Below, piece after piece: positions 1-6,198 of a DNA stretch of 15,651 bases. This DNA comes from Bacillota bacterium (GTDB lineage: Bacteria; Bacillota; Clostridia; Christensenellales; Borkfalkiaceae): positions 1 through 15,651 of the forward strand of contig JAEYEN010000121.1 of the NCBI GenBank assembly GCA_023403375.1, written 5' to 3'. The notes below the pieces were generated by a model. The model was not told the origin of the DNA, made no database searches, and was given only the letters and a program-made list of their open reading frames with translations. Positions within the stretch are counted from its first letter, which is position 1. Each line of letters starts with the position of its first letter. The position numbers and the translations under genes were made by a program.

Positions 1-276
1 CGCGCCGAAGAACTTACCGCCTTCGCCGCTTTTTGCCGAAATGGTAATTTTAACGCCGTTTATTTTTTCTTTTAATTCTTTATTTGCTTTAAGCGTCTGT
101 TGTCTGTGGAATTCCTGCGCGGATTTCTGGTTTTTATTATCGTTTATAGCCTGCGCGTCCGCGGCCTTGGCAAGATTATTTTTAATCAGGTAATTTCTGG
201 CGTATCCGTCTTTTGCTTCTATAATGTCGCCTGCTTTACCCGAACCTTTAACGTCTTTTAACAATACTACTTTCAT
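1..276 (-). CDS. rplI: 50S ribosomal protein L9, 5' part (runs off the window)
   Basis: The reverse strand encodes 92 residues starting MKVVLLKDVKGSGKAGDII, followed by an EAKDGYARNYLIKNNLA segment. This is the classic N-terminal RNA-binding domain of L9, which binds 23S rRNA at the base of the L1 stalk. After it comes a charged helix (about residues 45-72) that in L9 links the N- and C-terminal domains, and the start of the C-terminal domain (GVKITISAKSGEGGKFFGA). The C-terminal half lies beyond base 1. The ATG at 276-274 has an AGGAG Shine-Dalgarno 9 nt upstream and a consensus promoter about 35 nt upstream of the start, so this looks like the first gene of its transcript. In many Firmicutes rplI is followed by dnaB and preceded by a DHH phosphodiesterase; here the upstream neighbour is a divergent small gene instead. 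The identification is very secure. Confidence 0.97.
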   Translation of the reverse strand, partial: MKVVLLKDVKGSGKAGDIIEAKDGYARNYLIKNNLAKAADAQAINDNKNQKSAQEFHRQQTLKANKELKEKINGVKITISAKSGEGGKFFGA

Positions 277-309
277 GCTGACGCTCTCCTTACTTATTTT
301 TTTGCAAAT

Positions 310-338
310 ATTTTACAATAAACTATAACTTTTGTCAA
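310..338 (-). promoter_or_regulatory. sigma-A promoter of rplI
   Basis: Read on the minus strand, there is a perfect -35 TTGACA (338-333), a 17-bp spacer, and a -10 TAAAAT (315-310). It lies just upstream of the rplI start and its AGGAG site, giving a short leader of roughly 25-30 nt. This is direct sequence evidence; activity is inferred. Confidence 0.85.
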
Positions 339-394
339 TTGAAAGCGTATAAATTTGCTTGCTTTACGCACAATAGAAATACAAGGAGAGCAAT

Positions 395-541
395 ATGAAC
401 AGAAATTATTCTATCAAATGCGACGTAACTAAGTGCAAACACAACGCAGAAGGCTGCAATTGTCAGTTAGACACGGTAAAAATTACCTGCGGCTGCGGCG
501 ACCAGTGTACTTGTTGCGGAGATTTTTCCGAAAAGGAATAA
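395..541 (+). CDS. 48-aa cysteine-rich DUF1540 protein
   Basis: ATG at 395 is preceded by AAGGAG with 6-nt spacing. The frame is open to TAA at 539-541 and encodes 48 residues beginning MNRNYSIKCDVTKCKHNAEG. There are nine cysteines: C9, C14, C21, C23, then a dense CGCGDQCTCCGDF segment near the C-terminus. The I-x-C-x-V-x-x-C-x-x-N start and final C-x-x-F pattern fit the DUF1540 family, small Cys-rich proteins common in spore-forming Clostridia and Bacilli. The family's function is not established; the cysteines suggest metal binding. It is divergent from rplI and ends about 190 bp before a strong terminator. No convincing sigma-A promoter was seen in front of it, which could mean an alternative sigma factor. 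Coding status is well supported by start signals and family pattern. Confidence 0.85.
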   Translation: MNRNYSIKCDVTKCKHNAEGCNCQLDTVKITCGCGDQCTCCGDFSEKE

Positions 542-734
542 TCTTTAACCGCTACGAAAGAAAATGGTTGTAAAAGGCTTACGTTTTTCAAAAAGAAGGC
601 AAACGGCTTAAATAAAAAGCAAAAAGCGAAAGCAAGGAGCAAAATTAAAAAGCCGAACGCGTAAAAACGACCGTAAAACGGTCGCCAAAAAACCGAGAAA
701 ACAAAAGCCGAAAGCAAAAACAAAACAAAAAAAC
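542..734. other. A-rich spacer with no supported gene
   Basis: This stretch is dominated by A-runs broken by short CCG, GCG and AAGC motifs on the plus strand (AAAAAGC, GCAAAAAGCG, AAGCCGAA recur in variant forms). It has the look of decayed short repeats. A 7-bp hairpin, CGACCGT / ACGGTCG with an AAA loop, lies at 668-684 and carries the same GCGACCGT core as the big terminator stem at 735-771. A 103-codon open frame on the minus strand covers it, but its translation is a low-complexity F/L/A-rich string and it overlaps the terminator and the DUF1540 gene. I see no start signal and no family there. Confidence 0.5.
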
Positions 735-771
735 AAAAAGCGACCGTCCGATAATCGGACGGTCGCTTTTT
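735..771. terminator. strong bidirectional rho-independent terminator
   Basis: There is a 17-bp perfect inverted repeat: AAAAAGCGACCGTCCGA at 735-751, loop TAA, and the complement at 755-771 ending in TTTTT. On the plus strand it can end transcription from the DUF1540 gene. On the minus strand the stem is followed by a long T-rich tail (CTTTTTGTTTTTTTG), which makes it an even better terminator for transcripts coming from the promoter at 911-938. Confidence 0.9.
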
Positions 772-904
772 CATATATTATTCAGAAATTTAACATTTAA
801 AAATTCCGTAAAATTCGATAAATCGATAACCCCGACAGAAACCAAGCGCAGCCTTTTGACGGCGTCTGAAAGTTTAGAAACTACCTTTCGCAAAACTTTT
901 TTAC
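735..904 (-). ncRNA. candidate orphan small RNA, about 170 nt, no family recognised
   Basis: A minus-strand promoter (911-938) and the terminator at 735-771 bracket a segment with no open frame that has a credible start. The predicted RNA starts near 904. Its first part can pair AAAGUUU with a downstream AAACUUU (7 bp) around an inner GAAA/UUUC hairpin; next comes a GCC..GGC hairpin, then a small UCGA/UCGA hairpin, an AU-rich stretch, and the terminator stem. It was compared from memory with 6S, SRP RNA, and the purine, lysine, glycine, TPP, SAM, fluoride and ZTP riboswitches, with no match. It may be a regulatory RNA, a decayed leader, or merely a promoter-like stretch in AT-rich DNA. What is seen is promoter plus terminator; the transcript is inference. 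Confidence 0.35.
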
Positions 905-910
905 ACTAAA

Positions 911-938
911 AGTTTAACACAAATAAAAGTTTTGTCAA
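911..938 (-). promoter_or_regulatory. minus-strand sigma-A promoter facing the 735-771 terminator
   Basis: On the minus strand there is a perfect TTGACA (938-933), a 16-bp spacer, and TAAACT (916-911) preceded by TG one base upstream (an extended -10). It is divergent from the greA promoter about 95 bp away. No minus-strand gene lies before the terminator. Confidence 0.55.
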
Positions 939-1030
939 TAGCAAAAAAAAATTTTTTGGCAAATAATAAGAATTTTTTGTTTTTTTGCGGCGAATATCCG
1001 TAGGCGAGGCGTTCTTTTTCGGCGGTAGAG

Positions 1031-1060
1031 TTGACAAAGCCTTTATAAATATAATATAAT
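1031..1060 (+). promoter_or_regulatory. sigma-A promoter of greA-lysS
   Basis: A perfect -35 TTGACA (1031-1036) and a perfect -10 TATAAT (1055-1060) are separated by 18 bp. Transcription should start near 1067, giving a leader of about 50 nt. A small hairpin GCGGA-taat-TCCGC (1083-1096) sits just upstream of the greA Shine-Dalgarno. Confidence 0.9.
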
Positions 1061-1116
1061 AACTAGGTTAAAAAGTAAATCGGCGGATAATTCCGCAAAG
1101 TTTAAGGAGAACTCTT

Positions 1117-1590
1117 ATGGCAGAAGAAGTAATACTTACCAAAGAAGGCAAAGAAGAATTAGAAAAACGTTTAGAATATCTTAAAGTTACAAAGCGTGCG
1201 GAAATTACCGAACGTATCAAAACCGCGAGAGAATTCGGAGACCTTTCCGAAAACGCCGAATACGATGCCGCTAAAAACGAACAGGCGATGATTGAAGGCG
1301 AAATTCTTGAAATAGAACAAAAATTAAAATATGCGGTCATCATCAAAGACGGCGCTAAAAAAGGCACGGTTTCGCTGGGCAGCAAAGTAGATTTTGTCGA
1401 CGACGACACCAACGAATCCTACACCTACGAAATAGTCGGTACCACCGAAGCGGACGTTGAACAGGGCAGAATTTCCAACGAATCGCCTATCGGTAACGCG
1501 CTTTTAGGCAGAAAGGCAGGCGAATCGGTAAGAATAACCGTCCCCGCAGGCGTTATGAACGTTACCGTTAAAAAAGTTTATCACGCATAA
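1117..1590 (+). CDS. greA: transcription elongation factor GreA
   Basis: This 157-residue protein has the normal full length for GreA. It enters the secondary channel of RNA polymerase and stimulates cleavage of backtracked RNA so that stalled complexes can resume. Residues 1-75 form the antiparallel coiled coil. The tip carries FGDLSENAEYDAAKNEQ, in which D42 and E45 match the acidic pair that coordinates the catalytic magnesium ion. The C-terminal FKBP-like domain follows (GSKVDFVDDDTNESYTYEIVG, then SPIGNALLGRKAGESVRI). ATG at 1117 is preceded by AAGGAGA and a consensus promoter. It is followed after 196 bp by lysS with no clear terminator between them, an order known from several Firmicutes. 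The identification is secure. Confidence 0.98.
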   Translation: MAEEVILTKEGKEELEKRLEYLKVTKRAEITERIKTAREFGDLSENAEYDAAKNEQAMIEGEILEIEQKLKYAVIIKDGAKKGTVSLGSKVDFVDDDTNESYTYEIVGTTEADVEQGRISNESPIGNALLGRKAGESVRITVPAGVMNVTVKKVYHA

Positions 1591-1638
1591 GACGCGTATT
1601 GCGCATAAAACACATATCGCGCACAGGACGCGTATATA
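1585..1638 (+). repeat. decayed 18-bp tandem repeat overlapping the greA stop codon
   Basis: Three adjacent 18-bp units are visible: GCATAAGACGCGTATTGC (1585-1602), GCATAAAACACATATCGC (1603-1620) and GCACAGGACGCGTATATA (1621-1638). The first unit begins in the last sense codon of greA and contains its TAA stop. Looser echoes (GCGCATA, ACGCGTATA, ACGCATAAA) continue to about 1715. There is no gene or terminator in this 196-bp spacer. Confidence 0.7.
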
Positions 1639-1786
1639 AGCGCGCGGATAAATTCATAAAATCTTGCGCATAGCCTTGCGCGCATAAATCAACGCGTATA
1701 GACCAACGCATAAAAACGAGAGCGCGCTGGATTATGTTTTAAAAACGCGCAAAAATCACGCTTAAAAATATTTACGGGAAAATAAA

Positions 1787-3292
1787 ATGGAAGAGAACAG
1801 AAACACAGTAAACACGGTCGAAGAGCAGGACCTTAACGAAATTTTAAGAATACGTCGCGAAAAATTGCAGAATTTAATTGCCGCAGGCAAAAATCCTTTT
1901 GAAAAAGTCAGATATGACAGAACCGATTTAAGCGACGCCATAAAGGGCGATTACGAAAATTACGAAGGTAAAACGGTAGGTATCGCAGGCAGACTTATTT
2001 CCAAACGAATAATGGGTAAAGCGTCTTTCGCCGTTATTCTGGACGGTGCGGGGACCATACAAAGTTACCTTTCCATAAACGACTTGGGCGACGATTATAT
2101 CGCGTTCAAAGATTACGACATCGGCGACATAGTAGGCATAACGGGTACGGTGTTTAAAACCCGCACGGGCGAAATATCCGTACACGCAACGCATATCGAA
2201 CTTTTAAGCAAGTCGCTTTTACCGTTGCCCGAAAAATATCACGGGTTAAAGGACGAAGATACCAGATATCGTCAAAGAGAAATAGATTTAATCGCCAATC
2301 CCGAAGTGAAAAAGACTTTCGTGGCGCGTTCTAAAATTCTTACCGCTATAAGAAATTATCTGGACGGCGTCGGGTATCTGGAAGTGGATACCCCCGTTTT
2401 GCAGCCTTTGGAAATAGGCGCGGCGGCACGCCCGTTTAAGACCTATCACAATGCGTTAGGGCTTGATATGTATTTAAGAATAGAAACCGAACTTTACTTA
2501 AAGCGCCTTATCGTGGGCGGGTTTGACAAGGTGTACGAAGTAGGAAGAATTTTCCGTAACGAAGGTATGGATAAATCGCATAACCCCGAGTTTACCACGG
2601 TAGAAATGTATCAGGCGTACAGCGACTACAAAGACATGATGAACCTTATCGAAGATATGTACAAAACGATAGCGAGAAAGGTTTGCGGAAGCGCGGTAAT
2701 CACCTATCAGGGCGTTGAAATCGATATGGAAAAGCCCTGGGAAAGACTTACCATGGTAGAAGCGGTTAAAAAATATGCGGGCGTCGACTATAACGAATGG
2801 AAGACGGACGAACAGGCGAGAGAAGTCGCAAAAGAAAAGGGCGTTGTCGTAGAAGAAGGCGATACCGCTACAAAAGGACACGTTCTGATAGCGTTCTTCG
2901 ACGCGTTTGTGGAAGATAAACTCGTTCAGCCGACCATTATTTACGATTACCCCGTGGAAAATTCTCCGCTGGCGAAAAGAAAAGCGTCCGACCCTGCGTT
3001 CACCGAAAGGTTTGAATATTTTATCTATTGCAGAGAAATGGGCAACGCGTTCTCCGAACTTAACGACCCGATAGACCAGAAAGAAAGGTTTGTAAAACAG
3101 GTGGAAGCAAAACGCGCGAAAGGCGGAAACGACGCGAAAGTGGACGAAGATTACGTTACCGCTCTCGAATACGGACTTCCCCCCACGGGCGGCTTAGGCT
3201 TCGGCGTGGACAGACTCGTTATGCTTTTAACGGACAGCGCGTCTATAAGAGACGTTATTCTCTTCCCCACGATGAAACCCAAAGCAAACTGA
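1787..3292 (+). CDS. lysS: lysyl-tRNA synthetase, class II
   Basis: This 501-residue enzyme charges tRNA-Lys with lysine in the cytoplasm, using ATP. An N-terminal OB-fold anticodon-binding domain covers about residues 60-142 (KTVGIAGRLISKRIMGKASF). The class II catalytic core follows. Motif 1 lies around 177-217 (DTPVLQPLEIGAAARPF), motif 2 is FRNEGMDKSHNPEFTTVEMY (256-275), and motif 3 is GLGFGVDRLVMLL (469-481). The RIETELYLKRL segment and the GMD-x-x-HNPEFTTVE form of motif 2 are of clostridial style. The usual GG before AAARPF is IG here, a mild change. Length is typical. ATG at 1787 has only a weak GGGAAAA site, which suggests moderate translation. It is probably co-transcribed from the greA promoter. 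The identification is secure. Confidence 0.98.
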   Translation: MEENRNTVNTVEEQDLNEILRIRREKLQNLIAAGKNPFEKVRYDRTDLSDAIKGDYENYEGKTVGIAGRLISKRIMGKASFAVILDGAGTIQSYLSINDLGDDYIAFKDYDIGDIVGITGTVFKTRTGEISVHATHIELLSKSLLPLPEKYHGLKDEDTRYRQREIDLIANPEVKKTFVARSKILTAIRNYLDGVGYLEVDTPVLQPLEIGAAARPFKTYHNALGLDMYLRIETELYLKRLIVGGFDKVYEVGRIFRNEGMDKSHNPEFTTVEMYQAYSDYKDMMNLIEDMYKTIARKVCGSAVITYQGVEIDMEKPWERLTMVEAVKKYAGVDYNEWKTDEQAREVAKEKGVVVEEGDTATKGHVLIAFFDAFVEDKLVQPTIIYDYPVENSPLAKRKASDPAFTERFEYFIYCREMGNAFSELNDPIDQKERFVKQVEAKRAKGGNDAKVDEDYVTALEYGLPPTGGLGFGVDRLVMLLTDSASIRDVILFPTMKPKAN

Positions 3293-3321
3293 TAAAGATA
3301 AACGTCAGATAAAAGTAAAAG
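3289..3321 (+). repeat. decayed 16-bp direct duplication at the lysS stop codon
   Basis: CTGATAAAGATAAACG (3289-3304, containing the lysS TGA stop) is followed by CAGATAAAAGTAAAAG (3306-3321), 12 of 16 positions identical. It is weak on its own but matches the pattern at other gene ends in this window. Confidence 0.4.
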
Positions 3322-3327
3322 GCAAAA

Positions 3328-3350
3328 AACGCCCGCTTATGGCGGGCGTT
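3328..3350. terminator. hairpin after lysS, weak on plus strand
   Basis: There is a 9-bp GC-rich stem, AACGCCCGC / GCGGGCGTT, with a TTATG loop. On the plus strand it is followed by AGAATTATAA, not a T-run, so termination after lysS may be partial. On the minus strand the same stem is followed by TTTTTTGCC, the form of an intrinsic terminator, yet no minus-strand gene approaches it. Confidence 0.55.
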
Positions 3351-3352
3351 AG

Positions 3353-3500
3353 AATTATAAAAGAGTAATTTCGGCGAAAAAGTTACACGGGCTACAAAAA
3401 AATAACTTCGGCGGAAAAAATTTGCGCCGACAGCAAATAAATTCGGCAGAAACGTTGCGCAAATTATAAAAAAGTAATTTTTGCAAAGCCGAAAAAATAA
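3353..3500 (+). repeat. decayed ~35-bp repeats in the spacer after lysS
   Basis: Four loose units share the pattern TAA-n-TTCGGC-n-GAAA: they begin near 3366 (TAATTTCGGCGAAAAAG), 3402 (TAACTTCGGCGGAAAAAA), 3438 (TAAATTCGGCAGAAACG) and 3475 (TAATTTTTGC). The 19-mer AATTATAAAAGAGTAATTT at 3353-3371 recurs at 3462-3480 with one mismatch. The rest of the spacer to 3559 is A-rich with nothing else recognisable. Confidence 0.5.
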
Positions 3501-3559
3501 ACGGCGAAAAGACTTAAAACAAAAAAACGATAAAAACTGTAATTAAAACGGAAGCAAAA

Positions 3560-4525
3560 ATGGGCGAAAAAAAGGTAAAACAGAATAGATTATCAACGTT
3601 TTTATCCTACGAGTGGATAATAATGATTGTTTGCGCCGTTATCGCGGTGGTTATGCTGGAACTTGTATATAGCGTTGCCGCCGTTCGTCTTTCCGTCGGA
3701 CAGCAGTTTACCTATTATTACGACCAGAACATTTCAAGCACAAGCGATTCGGCATTTATATCTATAATAGATAAAGACGCCACTTTCAGTTACGACGTTT
3801 TGGAAGTAAGCGGTCAGCAACTGTCTTCCGACTTTAACGTTCTGGGCGCCCGAACCAGCGCACACGACGTGGACGTGTTGATTACGGACGATTCTGTGTA
3901 CGAAACCGTTGCGGATTACGAAAAGAAAAGAAGTAATCTTATAATAGATACTTACGATATTTATTCTCTGGAAGATAAAGAAGGCGGAATTATTTACGAC
4001 GCCGAAAATTATCTTAAACAGTTTGTTAAAGACGGCGGCGACCACCTTAACCCAAGCGACCTGTCGGAAGAAAAAATAACCGCGCGTTTCAACGAACGGA
4101 TGAAGAAAGATAACCGCTACCTTCACGGCGAAATTTCTGCGGCGCAGGAGATAGCGCGCGTTAAAAAACTGTGCGAAGAAACGGCGTTTTTTAAAAAAGT
4201 TTTAAAATACGACGAAGCGCACCCCGAACAGTCGATTTTTTATTCCTATACGAGATACGAGCAAAGTTATCTTTCGGGGAAGAGCGAATTTAAAGAAAAA
4301 TACGAAAATCAGACCGCCGCAAGATACGGCTTGAACGCTTCTAATTTTTCGGGCGGAAAATATAAGGCGGAAGATTATTTCAGATTTATAAATCCCGAAA
4401 CGCAGGGCAACGTTATTATTCTCGCTTTCGATTTATACGAATTCGAACCCGATTTACAGTTTGAAACAATCTCTTTCCTTAACGGAATTATCAGAAATTT
4501 CACCGATTTATCGGAGAAAATATAA
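3560..4525 (+). CDS. single-pass membrane protein of unknown function
   Basis: I do not recognise this 321-residue protein. Residues 1-18 are basic and polar, and residues 19-42 form one hydrophobic segment (YEWIIMIVCAVIAVVMLELVYSV). The rest is soluble, rich in charged and aromatic residues (FTYYYDQN, KRSNLIIDTYDIY, SIFYSYTRYEQSY). The positive N-terminus predicts an N-in topology with a large extracytoplasmic domain. There is no lipobox, catalytic motif or cysteine-rich site; it has only two or so cysteines. The C-terminal part has a predicted helical, charged section (about 165-215). The ATG at 3560 has a poor Shine-Dalgarno (GGAAGC). Its stop is one base before the GTG start of the decarboxylase gene, so the two are translationally coupled and may act together. 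Frame, length and coupling support a real gene; function is unknown. Confidence 0.85.
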   Translation: MGEKKVKQNRLSTFLSYEWIIMIVCAVIAVVMLELVYSVAAVRLSVGQQFTYYYDQNISSTSDSAFISIIDKDATFSYDVLEVSGQQLSSDFNVLGARTSAHDVDVLITDDSVYETVADYEKKRSNLIIDTYDIYSLEDKEGGIIYDAENYLKQFVKDGGDHLNPSDLSEEKITARFNERMKKDNRYLHGEISAAQEIARVKKLCEETAFFKKVLKYDEAHPEQSIFYSYTRYEQSYLSGKSEFKEKYENQTAARYGLNASNFSGGKYKAEDYFRFINPETQGNVIILAFDLYEFEPDLQFETISFLNGIIRNFTDLSEKI

Positions 4526-4526
4526 A

Positions 4527-5948
4527 GTGGAAAAATTAAGTAAAATCGCCGCGGCGATAAACAGTTACGCAAAACAAAACCCCGTAAGGGCGCATATGCC
4601 GGGGCATAAGGGTAAAAAGTTTTTGGGAATTCATCCACAAACCGACGTTACCGAATTAGACGAGATAGATAACGAAAGCGTGGTTAATGCGGCGGAAACC
4701 GACCTTGCAAACATTCTCGGCGCGGATTTTGTTAAAATTTTAACCGACGGCGCGACTTGCGGAATTCTTTCTATGCTGTATGCGGCAAAAGACTTCGGCA
4801 AAAAAATCATAATCAACCGCACGGCGCATAAAAGCGTTTATAACGCGCTTTCGCTTTTCAACATAGAACCCGTTATCGTTGCAAACGGCACCGAAAACGG
4901 TCTGCCGCAAATCGTATCGGAAAAAGAGATAGAAAAATATATCGATATGCCCGACGTTCTTGGCGCAATGCTGACGTATCCCGACTATTTCGGCAGGACG
5001 TTCGATATAAAAAAGATTTCAGAAGTCGTTAAAAAAAGCGGAAAGTACCTTTTGATAGATAACGCTCACGGAAACTGCTTTAAGTTTATAGGCGGCGCGG
5101 CTTACGCGGGCGAATACGCCGATATGTGGGTAGACGGCGTTCATAAAACCAACTACACGCTCAATCAAGGGGCGGTGGTTTGCGCAAAATCGCCCGATTT
5201 GGCTGAAAGACTGAAAAAGGCGACGGGTATTTTTGCTACCACAAGCCCTTCTTACATAATTGCGGCTAGCGTGGAATACGGCGTAAAATACAATTATTAT
5301 AATAAAGATAAACTTTGTTTCGCCGCCCGAAAAGTTAAAAACCTTGGCGAAAAACTTGCCGCTTCCGGCATTAAAACCATAGATTGCGCGGACCCGCTTA
5401 AACTGACGATAGATATGGAAAAAAGCGGACTGCAATTTATTGCGGTGCAAAACGATTTAAAAAATTACAAAATCGCCGTGGAACTGATAAACGAAAGATA
5501 TATATTGTTTATGTTTTCTTCGGCAAACCGAAAGCGCGACTACAAAAAGATTTTTAAGGCGATAATAAAAGCAAAAGAAAATTCCGCAAAAACCGAATAC
5601 GAAAAAATCGAATACGCAAAAGTCGGACGCACAGAAATCGAAGCCGAAAAAAGTAACGGCGAAACCGCAAAAATCGTAGCCGCAGTTAGCGGTGAAACGG
5701 AAAACGGATTTTGCGGAGAAAGAGTTTCAGACTATCTTGCGGCGGTAAATGCAAAAAGCGCGCTTGTTCCCGTTTCGGAAGCGGTCGGTAAAATATGCGC
5801 AGAAAATTTCGGGGTGTTCCCGCCGTGCTATCCCTTGGCGGTGGCGGGAGAGAGAATAACGCCGCAAGTCGCAGAGTTTATTGAAAAACAAAAAAACACT
5901 TTCGGCATAACCGATAAAAAAATAAGAATCGTTTGTTCCGACGAATAA
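4527..5948 (+). CDS. Orn/Lys/Arg decarboxylase-family PLP enzyme (YaaO-like)
   Basis: From GTG at 4527 the protein is 473 residues long. It starts with a helix and the family signature HMPGHKG (23-29). A TDVTELDEIDN segment follows, then LTDGATCGI (72-80) and the RTAHKSVYNALSL segment. LLIDNAHG (175-182) holds the Asp that binds the PLP ring nitrogen, and VDGVHKTNYTLNQGA (202-216) holds the predicted Schiff-base lysine K207. The C-terminal domain ends with FPPCYPLAVAGERIT, the counterpart of the family's YPPGIPLL-PGE motif. Enzymes of this fold decarboxylate ornithine, lysine or arginine to make polyamines; the substrate here cannot be read from sequence. The GTG was chosen over an in-frame ATG at 4461 because that ATG would overlap the upstream gene by 65 nt and add residues before the conserved start; a GGAG lies 10 nt before the GTG. 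It precedes tmk, as yaaO does in Bacillus. Confidence 0.92.
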   Translation: MEKLSKIAAAINSYAKQNPVRAHMPGHKGKKFLGIHPQTDVTELDEIDNESVVNAAETDLANILGADFVKILTDGATCGILSMLYAAKDFGKKIIINRTAHKSVYNALSLFNIEPVIVANGTENGLPQIVSEKEIEKYIDMPDVLGAMLTYPDYFGRTFDIKKISEVVKKSGKYLLIDNAHGNCFKFIGGAAYAGEYADMWVDGVHKTNYTLNQGAVVCAKSPDLAERLKKATGIFATTSPSYIIAASVEYGVKYNYYNKDKLCFAARKVKNLGEKLAASGIKTIDCADPLKLTIDMEKSGLQFIAVQNDLKNYKIAVELINERYILFMFSSANRKRDYKKIFKAIIKAKENSAKTEYEKIEYAKVGRTEIEAEKSNGETAKIVAAVSGETENGFCGERVSDYLAAVNAKSALVPVSEAVGKICAENFGVFPPCYPLAVAGERITPQVAEFIEKQKNTFGITDKKIRIVCSDE

Positions 5949-5951
5949 TTT

Positions 5952-6007
5952 TTGACAAGTAATTATTGACAAGTAATTATTGACGAGTAATTCTTGACGA
6001 AGAATTT
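5952..6007 (+). repeat. four 14-bp tandem repeats after the decarboxylase gene
   Basis: The units are TTGACAAGTAATTA (5952-5965), an identical copy (5966-5979), TTGACGAGTAATTC (5980-5993) and TTGACGAAGAATTT (5994-6007). A fainter unit CCGACGAATAATTT (5938-5951, 9 of 14) includes the stop codon of the gene, suggesting the array grew from the gene's 3' end. Each unit starts with a -35-like TTGAC. The last one lies 15 bp before a TATAAA (6015-6020), so the array could also supply a weak promoter for tmk. Confidence 0.85.
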
Positions 6008-6114
6008 TTGCGGATATAAACAATTAAAAATCGGTTGCTTTTTAAAAAGTTATTGATTTTGAAAAATAAAAGATTTTGGGAAATAAAACGGTTAATAAAT
6101 TGTCGGTAAACGGA

Positions 6115-6144
6115 CGGTTTCGGAGAAATCGGTATCGGAGAAAG
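6115..6144 (+). repeat. 15-bp tandem duplication upstream of tmk
   Basis: CGGTTTCGGAGAAAT (6115-6129) is followed directly by CGGTATCGGAGAAAG (6130-6144), 13 of 15 identical. The stretch between the 14-bp array and tmk (6008-6198) is otherwise AT-rich with no gene or clear terminator. Confidence 0.6.
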
Positions 6145-6198
6145 TTGCCAACTTTAATTAACATTAAAAACAAGAACTTTTAACTTTAAGGATAAGAT

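Noticed and set aside
668..684. Small CGACCGT hairpin considered as a second terminator
   Set aside because: The stem is only 7 bp and no T-run follows on the plus strand; it may be a decayed copy of the nearby terminator stem.
463..774. 103-codon minus-strand open frame, F/L/A-rich and resembling membrane segments
   Set aside because: It is the T-rich complement of an A-rich spacer, starts inside the terminator stem, overlaps the DUF1540 gene and has no Shine-Dalgarno. Hydrophobicity is a by-product of composition.
772..904. Structured segment considered as a riboswitch or 6S/SRP RNA
   Set aside because: No family consensus could be matched from memory and no downstream minus-strand gene exists for it to control. 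Retained only as an unassigned small-RNA candidate.
1585..1715. Repeats between greA and lysS considered as a CRISPR array
   Set aside because: Units are 18 bp, adjacent without spacers and strongly decayed, so this is a tandem repeat and not a CRISPR.
1928..2881. Minus-strand open frames inside lysS
   Set aside because: They are shadows of the lysS coding frame, with no start signals or family resemblance.
4461..4526. Earlier ATG start giving 22 more residues to the decarboxylase
   Set aside because: It would overlap the upstream gene by 65 nt, has no Shine-Dalgarno, and adds residues before the conserved family start. GTG at 4527 has GGAG upstream and a 1-nt gap to the preceding stop.
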